This document shows, in pieces, positions 16,715 to 25,196 of a DNA stretch of 64,000 bases (position 1 is its first letter; each line of letters begins with the position of its first letter). The stretch is from assembly GCA_910577925.1 (NCBI GenBank), contig CAJTOI010000002.1, positions 62,001 through 126,000 on the forward strand. The letters run 5' to 3'. The stretch comes from an uncultured Roseburia sp. GTDB taxonomy: Bacteria > Bacillota > Clostridia > Lachnospirales > Lachnospiraceae. The notes under the pieces were generated by a model. That model was not told the DNA's origin, did not search any database, and saw nothing but the letters and a program-made list of their open reading frames with translations. The position numbers and the translations under genes are program-made.

Positions 16715-17605
16715 TCACCTGCAGGTTTTCCAGTGCCGAAGCGCCTCCTGCGCCGCGCCCAGCATCCCGGCGGTATTTCCGAGTTTCGCCGGACATATTT
16801 CCACATCCGCAAAGGAGCTCATGATCTGCCCCTTTAACTGCGCCTTCACTTTCTCCAGCACATAAGGCTGCTCCATCACACCTCCGCCCAGGATGATCAG
16901 GGAGGGATTAAAGATATGTACGAGCGTGGTAAGCCCGTATACAATCTCTCCGATCCACTGATCCACCAGCACGCGCACTCCGTCCTCCGAAAGCCGCGCA
17001 AAAATCTCCCGGCCGTTCTTTATCTCGGGATACTCGCGTCTCAAAAGCTGCACCAGCGCCGTTGTGGAAGCATACCTCTCATAACAGCCGCTAAAGCTGT
17101 CTCTGCTCACGTCGCGATCCTCCGGGTGGACCACAATCGCCCCGAATTCCCCCGCGGAATAACCCGCTCCGGAATAGATCTTTCCGCCTGTGACAATGGC
17201 TCCGCCCACACCTGTCCCATAGGTCAGGCACAGAAAATTCTCATGCCCCTTTCCGGCGCCGTAATATCCTTCGCCGACAGCCGCGCTGTTCACATCGTTT
17301 TGTACCGCGACCGGGACGTGAAACTCTTTTTCGAGCCTCTCCCGAATCTTCATTCCGGTATATCCCGGAAGATTCTCATTCGCATACACGATCGAGCCCT
17401 CCGCCGAGTTTACCTGCCCTGCGGTGCTGATACCGATCGCCTGCACATCTTTTTGTTCCCGCAAAATCGAAAGAACCGTCTGCATCACGTACTCTCCGCC
17501 GCGGGAAGCATTCGTATCTGTCTCCCGGATATCCGTCAGACGATCATCCTCCCAGAGACCGGATTTGACGGAGGTTCCTCCGATATCGACGACTGCTATT
17601 CTCAT
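16715..17605 (-). CDS. nanK: ROK-family N-acetylmannosamine kinase (probable)
   Basis: ROK sugar kinase, 296 residues, expected to phosphorylate ManNAc at C6 for NanE. The N-terminal ATP loop VVDIGGTSVKSGL and the ROK signature region CLTYGTGVGGAIVTGGKIY followed by GAGYSAGEFGAIVVHP are clear; the second phosphate loop is LIILGGGVM. The Cys-rich zinc site of many ROK proteins (CxCGxxGCxE) is not present; only SGCYERYAS remains, as in several NanK-like and glucokinase-like members. Specificity is taken from context: it is preceded 14 bases upstream by nanQ and followed by nanE. Confidence 0.85.
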   Translation of the reverse strand: MRIAVVDIGGTSVKSGLWEDDRLTDIRETDTNASRGGEYVMQTVLSILREQKDVQAIGISTAGQVNSAEGSIVYANENLPGYTGMKIRERLEKEFHVPVAVQNDVNSAAVGEGYYGAGKGHENFLCLTYGTGVGGAIVTGGKIYSGAGYSAGEFGAIVVHPEDRDVSRDSFSGCYERYASTTALVQLLRREYPEIKNGREIFARLSEDGVRVLVDQWIGEIVYGLTTLVHIFNPSLIILGGGVMEQPYVLEKVKAQLKGQIMSSFADVEICPAKLGNTAGMLGAAQEALRHWKTCR

Positions 17606-17619
17606 GCACTCCTCCTGTT

Positions 17620-18072
17620 CTATCTGTGTACCTTCACGACCGCCTTGCGTATCTGCATCGGTTCCCCGTCCGCCGCTCCTCCCGGCTGATGCGGTTCCCC
17701 CGGCTCACAGACGACAAAGCGGCCCGGCGACAGTCTGCACTCGGCCTCGCAGCCGCATTCCCCGAAGCCGATATCATACTCCTCGCTGTACTGCCTTGTC
17801 ACCGAACGATACGCTGTGCCGAAGCGCACCGTCTCCGCTCCCGTAATGTCTGTCTGAATATCATAATACTTTTCATGAAATTCATAGCCTCTCTTGTCGT
17901 CCGGGTTTGTCTCTGCCGTCATCACATTCACAAACACCTTATCCCCGTCAATTTCCGTCCTGCCCTCCGGCAGTGTCGAAAGATCCGTTTCCGCCAGAAA
18001 CCGGAGCGCTCTGTCCAGATTCGGATTCATCCCCATATAGTGCGCCGCATTCTCGATTTTGTCAAAAATCAT
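17620..18072 (-). CDS. nanQ: YhcH/YjgK/YiaL-family sialic acid anomerase
   Basis: Cupin-like protein of 150 residues. The conserved HEKYYDIQTDITG and FVVCEPGEPHQPGG match the YhcH/NanQ family, where metal-binding His and Glu sit in a beta-barrel pocket. E. coli NanQ speeds conversion of alpha- to beta-N-acetylneuraminate; the same role fits here as first gene of the nanQ-nanK unit. A GGAGAAGGG sequence precedes the ATG, and a TATAAT (18112-18117 complement) lies 40 bases upstream. Confidence 0.85.
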   Translation of the reverse strand: MIFDKIENAAHYMGMNPNLDRALRFLAETDLSTLPEGRTEIDGDKVFVNVMTAETNPDDKRGYEFHEKYYDIQTDITGAETVRFGTAYRSVTRQYSEEYDIGFGECGCEAECRLSPGRFVVCEPGEPHQPGGAADGEPMQIRKAVVKVHR

Positions 18073-18237
18073 AATTCCCTTCTCCTTTCCGGCTTATCGC
18101 CCGTGGTCTCAATTATAGCTTCTTTTTTCCGTCTGCGCAATATGCCGTCCCTGTCCCGCGCGCGGCCGGGGCTTGCTCTTCTTTGTATTATAAGCTAAAA
18201 TAAAAATTATGATTTGAAAAAGAAAGGTATGAAATTT

Positions 18238-19095
18238 ATGTGGATTGCAGATCAGTGGAACGATTATGAAGTCATAGACTGCTCAAAAGGCGAGAAATTA
18301 GAACGCTGGGGCGATTACCTGCTCATCCGGCCGGACCCCCAGGTTATCTGGGACACGCCGAAAACCGCGAAAGGCTGGAGACAAAAAAACGGCCACTACC
18401 ACCGCAGCGCAAAGGGCGGCGGCGAGTGGGAATTCTTTGATCTTCCCGAGCAGTGGCAGATTCGGTACAAGAACCTGACTTTTCACCTGAAGCCTTTCAG
18501 CTTCAAGCACACCGGCCTTTTCCCCGAGCAGGCCGCAAACTGGGACTGGTTTTCCGGGAAAATCAAAAACGCCGGCCGGCCGATTAAGGTGCTCAACCTG
18601 TTCGCCTACACCGGAGGCGCCACACTGGCAGCCGCCGCCGCAGGCGCCGCCGTGACCCATGTGGACGCCTCAAAGGGCATGGTGACCTGGGCAAAAGAAA
18701 ACGCCGCGGCCTCGGGCTTAAAGGATGCGCCGATCCGCTGGATCGTGGACGACTGTGTCAAATTTACCGAACGCGAAATCCGCAGAGGCAACCGCTATGA
18801 CGCCGTTATCATGGACCCTCCCTCCTACGGGCGGGGACCGAAAGGAGAAATCTGGAAAATCGAGGATTGCGTCTACCCGCTTGTAAAGCTCTGCAGCGAA
18901 CTGCTCTCCGACGATCCTCTGTTCTTCCTGATCAACTCCTACACCACCGGCCTGCAGCCTGCGGTATTGAGCTACATGCTGCACACTGCCTTAAAAAACT
19001 GCCGCGGCACAGTCACTGCAGCGGAAATCGGACTCCCTGTTTCCGCAAACGGCCTTGTTCTCCCCTGCGGAGCCAGCGGACGTTTTGAATCATAG
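18238..19095 (+). CDS. Class I SAM-dependent rRNA methyltransferase, RlmI-like
   Basis: Predicted 23S rRNA cytosine methyltransferase of the YccW/RlmI group without the N-terminal PUA domain; 285 residues from the chosen start. Visible are LNLFAYTGGATLAAAAAGA (SAM loop), VTHVDASKGMVTWAKENA, APIRWIVDDC and VIMDPPSYGRGPKGEIW (DPPSYG, target and catalytic loop). The ATG at 18238 (MWIADQW) is preferred because AAAGG lies 10 bases ahead; ATG 18229 is too close to it and TTG 18214 lacks a site. The last codons overlap the convergent corA stop. Target base is not determinable from sequence. Confidence 0.85.
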   Translation: MWIADQWNDYEVIDCSKGEKLERWGDYLLIRPDPQVIWDTPKTAKGWRQKNGHYHRSAKGGGEWEFFDLPEQWQIRYKNLTFHLKPFSFKHTGLFPEQAANWDWFSGKIKNAGRPIKVLNLFAYTGGATLAAAAAGAAVTHVDASKGMVTWAKENAAASGLKDAPIRWIVDDCVKFTEREIRRGNRYDAVIMDPPSYGRGPKGEIWKIEDCVYPLVKLCSELLSDDPLFFLINSYTTGLQPAVLSYMLHTALKNCRGTVTAAEIGLPVSANGLVLPCGASGRFES

Positions 19096-20031
19096 CATTT
19101 TCTTCTTCCGCAGGAACCACAACGTGAGCACACAGATAAGCAGCGTCAGTACACAGATAATCAGAAAGCCGTACGGCGTGTCCGAAAAAGGCATCCATTT
19201 TTCGTCGACGTTCATCCCGTACAGGCCGGAGATCACCGTCGGCACCGCCATAACCACCGTGATAGACGTCAGATACTTCATCACGTTATTCAGCCGGTTA
19301 TCAATCACGGACGACATGAGTTCTCTTGTACCGTTGATAATGTCGCGGTATATGGAGGTCATCTCTATCGCCTGGCGGTTCTCCACGATGACATCGTCCA
19401 AAAGCTCCTTATCCTCCGGATACTGCTCCAGGCGCTTGTAGCGGGTCAGACGGTCAAGCACCACGCTGTTGGCCCGCAGCGACGTCGCAAAATAGACCAG
19501 CGTAGATTCCAGCTCATGCAGGTCTATCAGATCCATATCCTCGGTCTTATCGCCGATGCGCTCTTCTATCTCCGTGCGGCGCTTATCGATGATGCGCAGA
19601 TTCATCTGATACATGGCTGCAGTGCGGTACAGAATCTGATACACAAAGCGCAGCCGTTTCTTTGTGGAAAACTCCTTTACCCGGTTATTCACAAAATTCT
19701 TAAGCACCGGAGTGTCTTCCGTACACACCGTCACAATCACATCCTGCGTCAGGATAATGCCCAGCGGGACTGTCGTATAGGAACGCTTCTCATGCCGGAT
19801 CTCCGTCGTCGGAATATCCACGAGAATCAGCGTGTAGCCGTCCTCAAGTTCGATACGGGAGCTCTCCTCCTCATCGAGCGCCGCCTGCACATCCGCGATA
19901 TCCACATTCAATTCTTCCGCAATCGCGCCGCACTCCTCCGCGGTCGGCGCCGTAAGCTGTGCCCACGCACCGTCGGTAAGCCTGCTTTCCTCGTGTATGA
20001 TCTGATTGTCGGTCTTATAGTATTTTACCAT
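19090..20031 (-). CDS. corA: CorA-family magnesium transporter
   Basis: Divalent cation channel, 313 residues from the ATG at 20031, which has GGAGGTGCC just upstream; upstream ATGs lack a site. The large cytoplasmic alpha/beta domain and long helix occupy about 1-245. Two C-terminal transmembrane helices follow, the first ending in the GLYGMNVDEKW segment that holds the diagnostic GMN pore motif, the second rich in Leu and ending KKKML. Imports Mg2+ (or Co2+/Ni2+) at the membrane. It lies just downstream of the EamA gene on the same strand. Confidence 0.92.
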   Translation of the reverse strand: MVKYYKTDNQIIHEESRLTDGAWAQLTAPTAEECGAIAEELNVDIADVQAALDEEESSRIELEDGYTLILVDIPTTEIRHEKRSYTTVPLGIILTQDVIVTVCTEDTPVLKNFVNNRVKEFSTKKRLRFVYQILYRTAAMYQMNLRIIDKRRTEIEERIGDKTEDMDLIDLHELESTLVYFATSLRANSVVLDRLTRYKRLEQYPEDKELLDDVIVENRQAIEMTSIYRDIINGTRELMSSVIDNRLNNVMKYLTSITVVMAVPTVISGLYGMNVDEKWMPFSDTPYGFLIICVLTLLICVLTLWFLRKKKML

Positions 20032-20053
20032 TGCAGGCACCTCCGTATCTTTT

Positions 20054-20992
20054 CTATGTTCTGTCTCTGTTCTGTGTGCGCCCCGGGAGCTGCGCGAGAA
20101 TAATCGCCGCAAACATCATCACACACCCGGACAGTTCCCGGGCGGACAATACCTCCCCCAAAATCAGCCACCCCGCAAGCACCGATATCACCGACTCGAG
20201 GCTTAAGAGGAGCGATGCCACCGTCGGGTTCATTCCCCGCTGGCCGACGATCTGCAGCGTGTATCCCACCCCGCAGGAAAGGACTCCCGCATATGCCAGC
20301 GGAACCCATGCCCGCAGAATATCCGCAGCGGCAGGTTTCTCCGCCGCCGCAAAAATTCCCGACAGCAGCGCGCAGGTCAGAAACTGAATACAGGACATTT
20401 TCACCCCGTCTGCCTTCGTCGAGAAGTAATCTATTACCAAAATATGCACTGTAAAGGCAATCGCACAGCCGAGCAGAAACACGTCCCCCTTCTGGAAAGA
20501 AATGTCTCCGCCCTTCATGCAGAGCAGGTACAGTCCCGCAGCGGCGAGAAATACCGCGGCCCAGACCTTCTTATCGGTATCTCTGTGCAGAAATAGCCCA
20601 AAAACCGGCACAAGCACAATATACATCGCCGTGATAAATCCGGCCTTCCCCACCGTCGTATACATAATCCCTATCTGCTGGAGGCTGCCGGCCGCAAAGA
20701 GCACGATCCCGCAGCAGATTCCGCCGAGCCACAGATTTTTCCGCTGCACAGAGGCGTTTTCCGCCGCAGTCTCCTCTTTCACAGCGGTCTTTGTCTCCTC
20801 CGCGGTCTGTCTCCCGCGCCGCAGAAACACGATGCAGGGCAGCAGCACCGCAGCTCCCATAAGATTGCGGATTGCATTAAATGTGAATGGCCCGATATAT
20901 TCCATCCCTGCGCTCTGCGCCACAAATGCCACGCCCCAGATCGCGGCCGTCAGAAGAAGCAGCCCTGACTGCCTCAGTGTAAACTTGTTCAT
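20054..20992 (-). CDS. EamA-family (DMT) transporter
   Basis: Ten-helix drug/metabolite transporter of 312 residues, two EamA repeats: LLLLTAAIWGVAFVAQSAGM opens the first, and VHILVIDYFSTKADG lies near the start of the second. The final repeat has LLLSLESVISVLAGWLILGE, typical of the family. Between helix 2 and 3 there is a Lys/Glu-rich cytoplasmic insertion. Substrate is unknown. Start at 20992 overlaps the HAD stop in an ATGA, with GGAAGG ahead, so translation is coupled to the phosphatase gene. Confidence 0.88.
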   Translation of the reverse strand: MNKFTLRQSGLLLLTAAIWGVAFVAQSAGMEYIGPFTFNAIRNLMGAAVLLPCIVFLRRGRQTAEETKTAVKEETAAENASVQRKNLWLGGICCGIVLFAAGSLQQIGIMYTTVGKAGFITAMYIVLVPVFGLFLHRDTDKKVWAAVFLAAAGLYLLCMKGGDISFQKGDVFLLGCAIAFTVHILVIDYFSTKADGVKMSCIQFLTCALLSGIFAAAEKPAAADILRAWVPLAYAGVLSCGVGYTLQIVGQRGMNPTVASLLLSLESVISVLAGWLILGEVLSARELSGCVMMFAAIILAQLPGRTQNRDRT

Positions 20993-21663
20993 ACCGTCTG
21001 CCTTCCGCTCTGTATCCGCTCTAAAAGTTCTGCCGCTTTGCACAAATCTTCACGGTAAATATCTGCCGTTTCTTCCATTTCTTTCCTGTCGCCTGCGCTG
21101 AGCAGATCATAAACTCCAACCGTGCGGTACCCGGCCGCCTTTGCCGTGCGCAGCGCGTACAGCGCATCCTCGAACACCCATGTCTCTGCGGGCGCCGTTC
21201 CCAGGCACTCCGCCGCCGCATGGTAAATATCCGGCTCCCGTTTTCCCCTGCCGACCTCCGTGCAGGTGAACACCGCTTTAAAGTAGTGCATCAGGCCGGT
21301 GCGGCGCAGCGCCGCCTCCGCCATCCGCCTGTCCGTAGAAGTCGCCACAGCCATCGGAACGCCCGCCTTTTCAAGACATTCTAAAAATTCCGGCGCCCCG
21401 GGTTTCGGCATCACCTTTTTCTCATAAGCTTCAAACACAATATCGTTCACCGCGCTAACCAGCGTATCGATATCCTCTGTAAGCTTGTACTTCTCTTTCA
21501 CATAGGCCGCCCCCTGCTGCATGCTCATCGTAAAAAGCACTTCGCTAAGCCGCTCCCTGACCTTAATCCCTTTTTGCTCCAGGTATCTTTCACTGGCATG
21601 CTCCCACACCGGCATCGAATCCAGCAGGGTTCCGTCCATATCAAAAATTGCGCCTTTTATCAT
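20989..21663 (-). CDS. HAD-family phosphatase/phosphomutase-like hydrolase
   Basis: Haloacid dehalogenase fold enzyme, 224 residues. Motif I is IFDMDGTLLDS (nucleophile Asp), motif II VATSTDRR, motif III Lys in GRGKREPDIYHAA, and motif IV TWVFEDALYALRTAKAAG. A four-helix cap lies between residues 16 and 85. This arrangement is like beta-phosphoglucomutase and related sugar-phosphate phosphatases. Exact substrate is unclear. Its stop overlaps the next gene's start (ATGA). Confidence 0.88.
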   Translation of the reverse strand: MIKGAIFDMDGTLLDSMPVWEHASERYLEQKGIKVRERLSEVLFTMSMQQGAAYVKEKYKLTEDIDTLVSAVNDIVFEAYEKKVMPKPGAPEFLECLEKAGVPMAVATSTDRRMAEAALRRTGLMHYFKAVFTCTEVGRGKREPDIYHAAAECLGTAPAETWVFEDALYALRTAKAAGYRTVGVYDLLSAGDRKEMEETADIYREDLCKAAELLERIQSGRQTV

Positions 21664-21742
21664 ATTCTTCCGCCGTTCCCTTCCATCATTTTAGAAAATG
21701 ATTATATCTTTTTAAGATATTCTTCATTTTACAGACAAGATT

Positions 21743-21907
21743 TTGTCATATATTTCCTGTAAGATAAAATCATCAAAAGGAGTTGTTGAGTTTTGAAACA
21801 AAATCAGGGTTCTGTCAGCTCCGCCAAAAAACGTTCCCGCCGCGGCGGGTTTTCATAGATGCTTTTACAGTACAGGCTGCCGGCCAAATCGGCAGCCTGT
21901 TTTGTCT
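21743..21907 (+). ncRNA. Candidate small RNA or leader-peptide transcript
   Basis: On the plus strand TTGTCA (21743-21748) and TAAAAT (21765-21770) form a 16-base-spaced promoter with a start near 21777. The transcript would hold two hairpins: CCCGCCGCGGCGGG followed by TTTTC, and ACAGGCTGCCG (21872-21882) with CGGCAGCCTGT (21890-21900) followed by TTTTGT, a good terminator. An AAAAGGAG and a TTG could open a 21-codon frame starting LKQNQGSVSSAKKRS, but that site would be at the very 5 prime end. The DNA lies between two minus-strand genes (HAD and AI-2E exporter). RNA rather than peptide seems likelier; no known family is recognised. Confidence 0.35.
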
Positions 21908-21952
21908 GAACATAAGGGCTGTGCGCGAAGCGTGTGGCCCGCTATTCTGTCA

Positions 21953-23101
21953 TCATGCACGCCATTTTTTCTCGGAGATCCCGCGCTCTTTGAGCCGACG
22001 CTTCACCAGTCCCCCAAACAGCGCATACAGCACGGAACACAGCGGAATAAACAGCAGAATGCCCATGATGCCGAACAGATTGCCGCCGACAGTGACTGCC
22101 GCCAATACCCAGATAGACGGCAGGCCGACCGAATTTCCGACCACCTGCGGGTAGATGAGATTCCCCTCCAGCTGCTGCAATACGAGAAACAGAATCAAGA
22201 ACCACAGCGCCTGAACCGGATTTACCATGACGATCAGAAGCATCCCCACCGCGCAGCCGATAAATGCCCCCACCAGCGGCACAAGAGCCGTCAGCGCGAT
22301 CACGATCCCCGTCAGCATCGCATAGGGCATTCCGAAAATCGTCATTGCAATCACAAACAGCGTTCCCAAAATCACCGCCTCTAAGCACTGCCCCGACAAA
22401 AAATTTGAAAACACCTTGTTGGAAAGCCTTCCGACAGCGAGCAGCTTTTCCGCTGCGCGCTCCGGCAGAAACGCATACAAAATCTGCTTTGCCTGTCCGG
22501 ATAATTTCTCTTTCTGAAACAGCACATAAATAGAAAACACAAACCCGATAAAAAATGTCACAACGCCGTTGACAATCCCCGAAAACAGCCCCACCCCGGA
22601 ATTTAAGAGTCCGGCGGCAAGCCCCTGCACCAGCCCGACGGCCGTTGCGGATAAAGACTTCCAGTCGATATCGAGCTCCTCGATAAACGGCTCGAGCACC
22701 GGCCATTCTTTCTCCAGCTCCACACTCCATTTCTGCAGCTGTTCAATCGCCGCCGGAATCTGATCCATCAGCAGCGTAATGGTATTTCCCAGCTCCGGGA
22801 TCACCACAACAAGCGCCAGTGTAAAAACACCGATCACACACACCAGTGTCAGGAGATATGCCGCGATCCTTCTGAACTTTGCAAGCCTGGCGTTTTTGTT
22901 GAACAGTCGTTTCTCAATCGCCTGCATCGGTACATTGATAATAAACGCGATCGCTCCGCCCAGCACAAACGGCAGCATAATCCCCCATATACCGCGGAAG
23001 ATATTCAGCACCACATCCAGGTGCTCCAGTCCGCAGTACAGCGCAATAGCGAAAGCGATCAGCTGTAATAATTGCTTTTTTGTCTGTTTTGACAACTCCA
23101 T
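21953..23101 (-). CDS. AI-2E/YtvI-family membrane transporter
   Basis: Integral membrane protein of 382 residues with about eight helices. N-terminal pair of helices around LIAFAIALYCGLEHL and LPFVLGGAIAFIINVPM, a long amphipathic region (about 110-190), then a cluster of helices with GIVIALTALVPLVGAFIG and VVGNSVGLPSIWVLAAVTV, the PF01594 hallmark. Family members export autoinducer-2 or act as Na+/H+ antiporters; which applies here is unknown. GGGAGG precedes the ATG at 23101; longer readings to 23329 run through unrelated sequence. TraX lies 22 bases upstream on the same strand. Confidence 0.88.
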   Translation of the reverse strand: MELSKQTKKQLLQLIAFAIALYCGLEHLDVVLNIFRGIWGIMLPFVLGGAIAFIINVPMQAIEKRLFNKNARLAKFRRIAAYLLTLVCVIGVFTLALVVVIPELGNTITLLMDQIPAAIEQLQKWSVELEKEWPVLEPFIEELDIDWKSLSATAVGLVQGLAAGLLNSGVGLFSGIVNGVVTFFIGFVFSIYVLFQKEKLSGQAKQILYAFLPERAAEKLLAVGRLSNKVFSNFLSGQCLEAVILGTLFVIAMTIFGMPYAMLTGIVIALTALVPLVGAFIGCAVGMLLIVMVNPVQALWFLILFLVLQQLEGNLIYPQVVGNSVGLPSIWVLAAVTVGGNLFGIMGILLFIPLCSVLYALFGGLVKRRLKERGISEKKWRA

Positions 23102-23123
23102 AGAATCCTCCCTGATTGATATC

Positions 23124-23891
23124 TCACGCCAACCCCAGCGCCACGCACAGCAGATACAGCAAAAGCAGGTGCGCCGGGTAAAACAGATAGAAGAAATATT
23201 TAATATTCCGTCCTCTTTTTCCATTGTAAAGGGCAATCGGACAAAATGCAAGCAATGCCGGCGGCTCCCACCAGACAAACGCCAGGCACCCCGCGATGAT
23301 CTGCGCCGCGCGGTTCTTTCGGAACACATAAAACACGAGCAGACACATCACGCCCCGGGCTGCATAATCCGTCCGGAGCGCCTGCGCAAGCGCCATGCCG
23401 CAAACGGCTGCCGCAATTTTTGCGGCTGGAAAGGCTGCCGCCGGAAAGGCTGCCGCCCCGGGCCGCCCCGGCGCCTCGCCTGCGGTCTGCAGCTCGGTAT
23501 GTTCTTTTTGCCTCTGTCCGATGGCGTCTATCACCGTCATCGTGCAAACCCCGATAAGCAGCGTAAAGAATACGTTCTGATAGCCCGTCTCAAGTATCCG
23601 TCCGCGGAAGAGCAGGTCAAACGGCGCCTCCGAAATCAGTGCAAACACGCCCATCCGAAGCGCATATCTGCCCCTGCTTTTCGTGTGCATAAACCCTTCT
23701 GTCAGCAGAAAGCAGAAAATCGGAAACGCAATCCTGCCGATTCCGCGCATCAGTGAATAAAGCTCATATCCCGTATCGGTCCAGTCGGTCTGTAGATACC
23801 GAAACAGCACCCCCGCGGCCAAATGATCGATCAACATTGTGATAACGGCGATTAATTTCAGCGTACTGCCGTCTATGCACTTTTTTGCCAT
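23124..23891 (-). CDS. TraX-family membrane protein
   Basis: Hydrophobic protein of 255 residues with the TraX landmarks LKLIAVITMLIDHLAAGVLF at the N-terminus, LMRGIGRIAFPIFCFLLTEG (about 46-65) and a C-terminal FFYLFYPAHLLLLYLL. F-plasmid TraX acetylates pilin; chromosomal Clostridia homologues are acyltransferase-like proteins of unknown target. A low-complexity Ala/Phe/Pro insertion (AAAFPAAAFPAAK) with a short tandem repeat interrupts the middle. No conjugation genes are nearby, so a transfer role is not indicated. Confidence 0.82.
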   Translation of the reverse strand: MAKKCIDGSTLKLIAVITMLIDHLAAGVLFRYLQTDWTDTGYELYSLMRGIGRIAFPIFCFLLTEGFMHTKSRGRYALRMGVFALISEAPFDLLFRGRILETGYQNVFFTLLIGVCTMTVIDAIGQRQKEHTELQTAGEAPGRPGAAAFPAAAFPAAKIAAAVCGMALAQALRTDYAARGVMCLLVFYVFRKNRAAQIIAGCLAFVWWEPPALLAFCPIALYNGKRGRNIKYFFYLFYPAHLLLLYLLCVALGLA

Positions 23892-23915
23892 CCCGTTCCC
23901 CCGTGTGTCATACTA

Positions 23916-23953
23916 TAAAAGAAAACGGATGCCGCACACCGCGAAGCATCCGT
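23916..23953 (-). terminator. Terminator after pyrF
   Basis: On the minus strand ACGGATGC and GCATCCGT enclose a 13-base loop and are followed by TTTTCTTTT. It lies about 110 bases after the pyrF stop. Confidence 0.75.
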
Positions 23954-24059
23954 ATGTTCAGACAGCGGGCAGCGCGCCGGCGCAGACTGCCCATATGTTT
24001 TGAAAACAAAGCGGCGGCTCCCGCCGGCTTTTCCGCCGCGCACGTTCCGCCCGGCGCGC

Positions 24060-24758
24060 CTAGTCCACGAACTCGTCCACGCATCTGCGGTATGCGGCAA
24101 CCGGGTCCTTCGCCTGTGTAATCGGACGACCCACCACAATGTAGTCCGAACCCAGCTCCTTCGCTCCTGCCGGGGTTGTGACGCGCTTCTGGTCTCCCAC
24201 ATCCCCGTCCGCAAAGCGCACGCCCGGAGTAATCGTCAGAAATCCGCCGCCGCACGCCTCATGTACCTTTCCGGCCTCTAACGGAGAGCAGACAACACCG
24301 TCAAGCCCCGCCTCCATCGTGTTCTGCGCATAGTGCATCACGGTCTTATCGATCGGTCTGTCTATCCACAGCTCCTCCTGCATCACCGCTTCGCTCGTGG
24401 AGGTAAGCTGGGTCACCGCAATCAGCAGCGGTCTCGTTCCGTCCGGCCGTGTAAGCCCCTCGAGCGCCGCCTGCATCATAGCCTTGGTACCCGACGCATG
24501 TACGTTGCACATGTCCACATCCAGCCCCGAGAGCACCGCCATAGACTTCTTTACTGTGTTCGGAATGTCATGCAGCTTCAGATCCAGGAATATTTTGTGG
24601 CCCATCCCCTTGACGGTGCGCACGATTTCCGGTCCCTCCGCGTAAAACAGCTCCATCCCGATTTTTACAAAAGGTTTTTCTTCTTTAAATTTTTCCAGGA
24701 ATCCGATTACTTCCGCCTTACTGTTAAAATCACATGCAATGATAACGTCTCTTCCCAT
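24060..24758 (-). CDS. pyrF: Orotidine 5'-phosphate decarboxylase
   Basis: Final step of UMP synthesis, decarboxylating OMP. 232 residues from the ATG at 24758, which is preceded by AGGAGG; an upstream reading to 24989 lacks similarity. The catalytic Lys/Asp array FLDLKLHDIPNTVKKS is clear (residues about 57-72), as are VIIACDFNS at the N-terminus and the phosphate-binding end SDYIVVGRPITQAKDPVAAY. No other pyr gene is in the window. Confidence 0.95.
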   Translation of the reverse strand: MGRDVIIACDFNSKAEVIGFLEKFKEEKPFVKIGMELFYAEGPEIVRTVKGMGHKIFLDLKLHDIPNTVKKSMAVLSGLDVDMCNVHASGTKAMMQAALEGLTRPDGTRPLLIAVTQLTSTSEAVMQEELWIDRPIDKTVMHYAQNTMEAGLDGVVCSPLEAGKVHEACGGGFLTITPGVRFADGDVGDQKRVTTPAGAKELGSDYIVVGRPITQAKDPVAAYRRCVDEFVD

Positions 24759-24877
24759 GCTTCCTCCTTTATTGTCTGCCAAACGGCGTGCATTTCTGCA
24801 CGCCGCTAAATTATTACTGCAATTATACACGCTGCCGCGCTCTTTGGCAAGGAAAACCGCCGCGTTTATTATTTCGT

Positions 24878-24906
24878 TTGTCAATTCCGGTTTGGGATTG
24901 TATAAC
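24878..24906 (+). promoter_or_regulatory. Promoter of the type I toxin mRNA
   Basis: TTGTCA (24878-24883) and TATAAC (24901-24906) have an ideal 17-base spacer; transcription should start near 24913, giving a 75-base leader before the toxin ATG. Confidence 0.75.
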
Positions 24907-24987
24907 TGAACAGAAAGCAGGATGCGATTTTCTAAGAACTTTGGTTCTTTCAGATGCCCTCTAGTCTTACGAAAGAGGGTGGTGCCC

Positions 24988-25071
24988 ATGAGCGTGATGG
25001 AAGTTTTGACATTATTGCTTGTTATCTTTGCGGCTCTGTCTTACATAGACAATCGTAAAAAAAAGAAATAG
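24988..25071 (+). CDS. Holin-like (Hol_Tox family) type I toxin peptide
   Basis: A 27-residue peptide starting MSVMEVLTLLLVIFAALSYI and ending in DNRKKKK. A single hydrophobic helix followed by a Lys-rich tail, plus the start M-x-x-x-E-x-L, are the marks of the small Bacillota toxins annotated as putative holin-like toxins; these insert into the membrane when their antisense RNA is missing. The AGAGGGTGGTG ribosome binding site just upstream is also typical of these loci. A strong sigma-70 promoter precedes it and a minus-strand transcription unit overlaps its 3 prime end, matching TxpA/RatA-type organisation. Toxicity is inferred, not shown. Confidence 0.75.
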   Translation: MSVMEVLTLLLVIFAALSYIDNRKKKK

Positions 25072-25161
25072 CATCCCACCGTCCAAAGTGAATGCTATTT
25101 CTTGTTTAACTTATTAAATTCACTGAGGGCAATCGGAACTTCGTGTCCGATATACCTTTCT
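25057..25161 (-). ncRNA. Probable antisense antitoxin RNA of the type I toxin
   Basis: A minus-strand unit of about 105 nt. It would start near 25161 below its promoter, fold a 5 prime hairpin from ATCGGA and TCCGAT (25132-25151), and end at a 10-bp stem (25065-25074 with 25092-25101) followed by eight T on the minus strand. It overlaps the last five codons and the 3 prime untranslated part of the toxin message, so base pairing there could trigger decay or block translation. Confidence 0.65.
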
Positions 25162-25167
25162 GATTAG

Positions 25168-25196
25168 ATTATACACCAGAGCCGCTTGTTCTGCAA
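25168..25196 (-). promoter_or_regulatory. Promoter of the antisense RNA
   Basis: Minus-strand TATAAT with TG extension (GTGTATAAT, hexamer 25168-25173) and TTGCAG (25191-25196) are separated by 17 bases. The extended -10 compensates for a poor -35. Confidence 0.6.

Noticed and set aside
16715..17605. Reading the ROK protein as glucokinase rather than NanK
   Set aside because: Sequence alone allows both, but position between nanQ and nanE favours ManNAc kinase. The doubt is kept in the confidence.
23124..23891. TraX as a sign of a conjugative element
   Set aside because: No relaxase, type IV secretion, integrase or attachment repeats are nearby; TraX-like proteins are common chromosomal genes in Clostridia.
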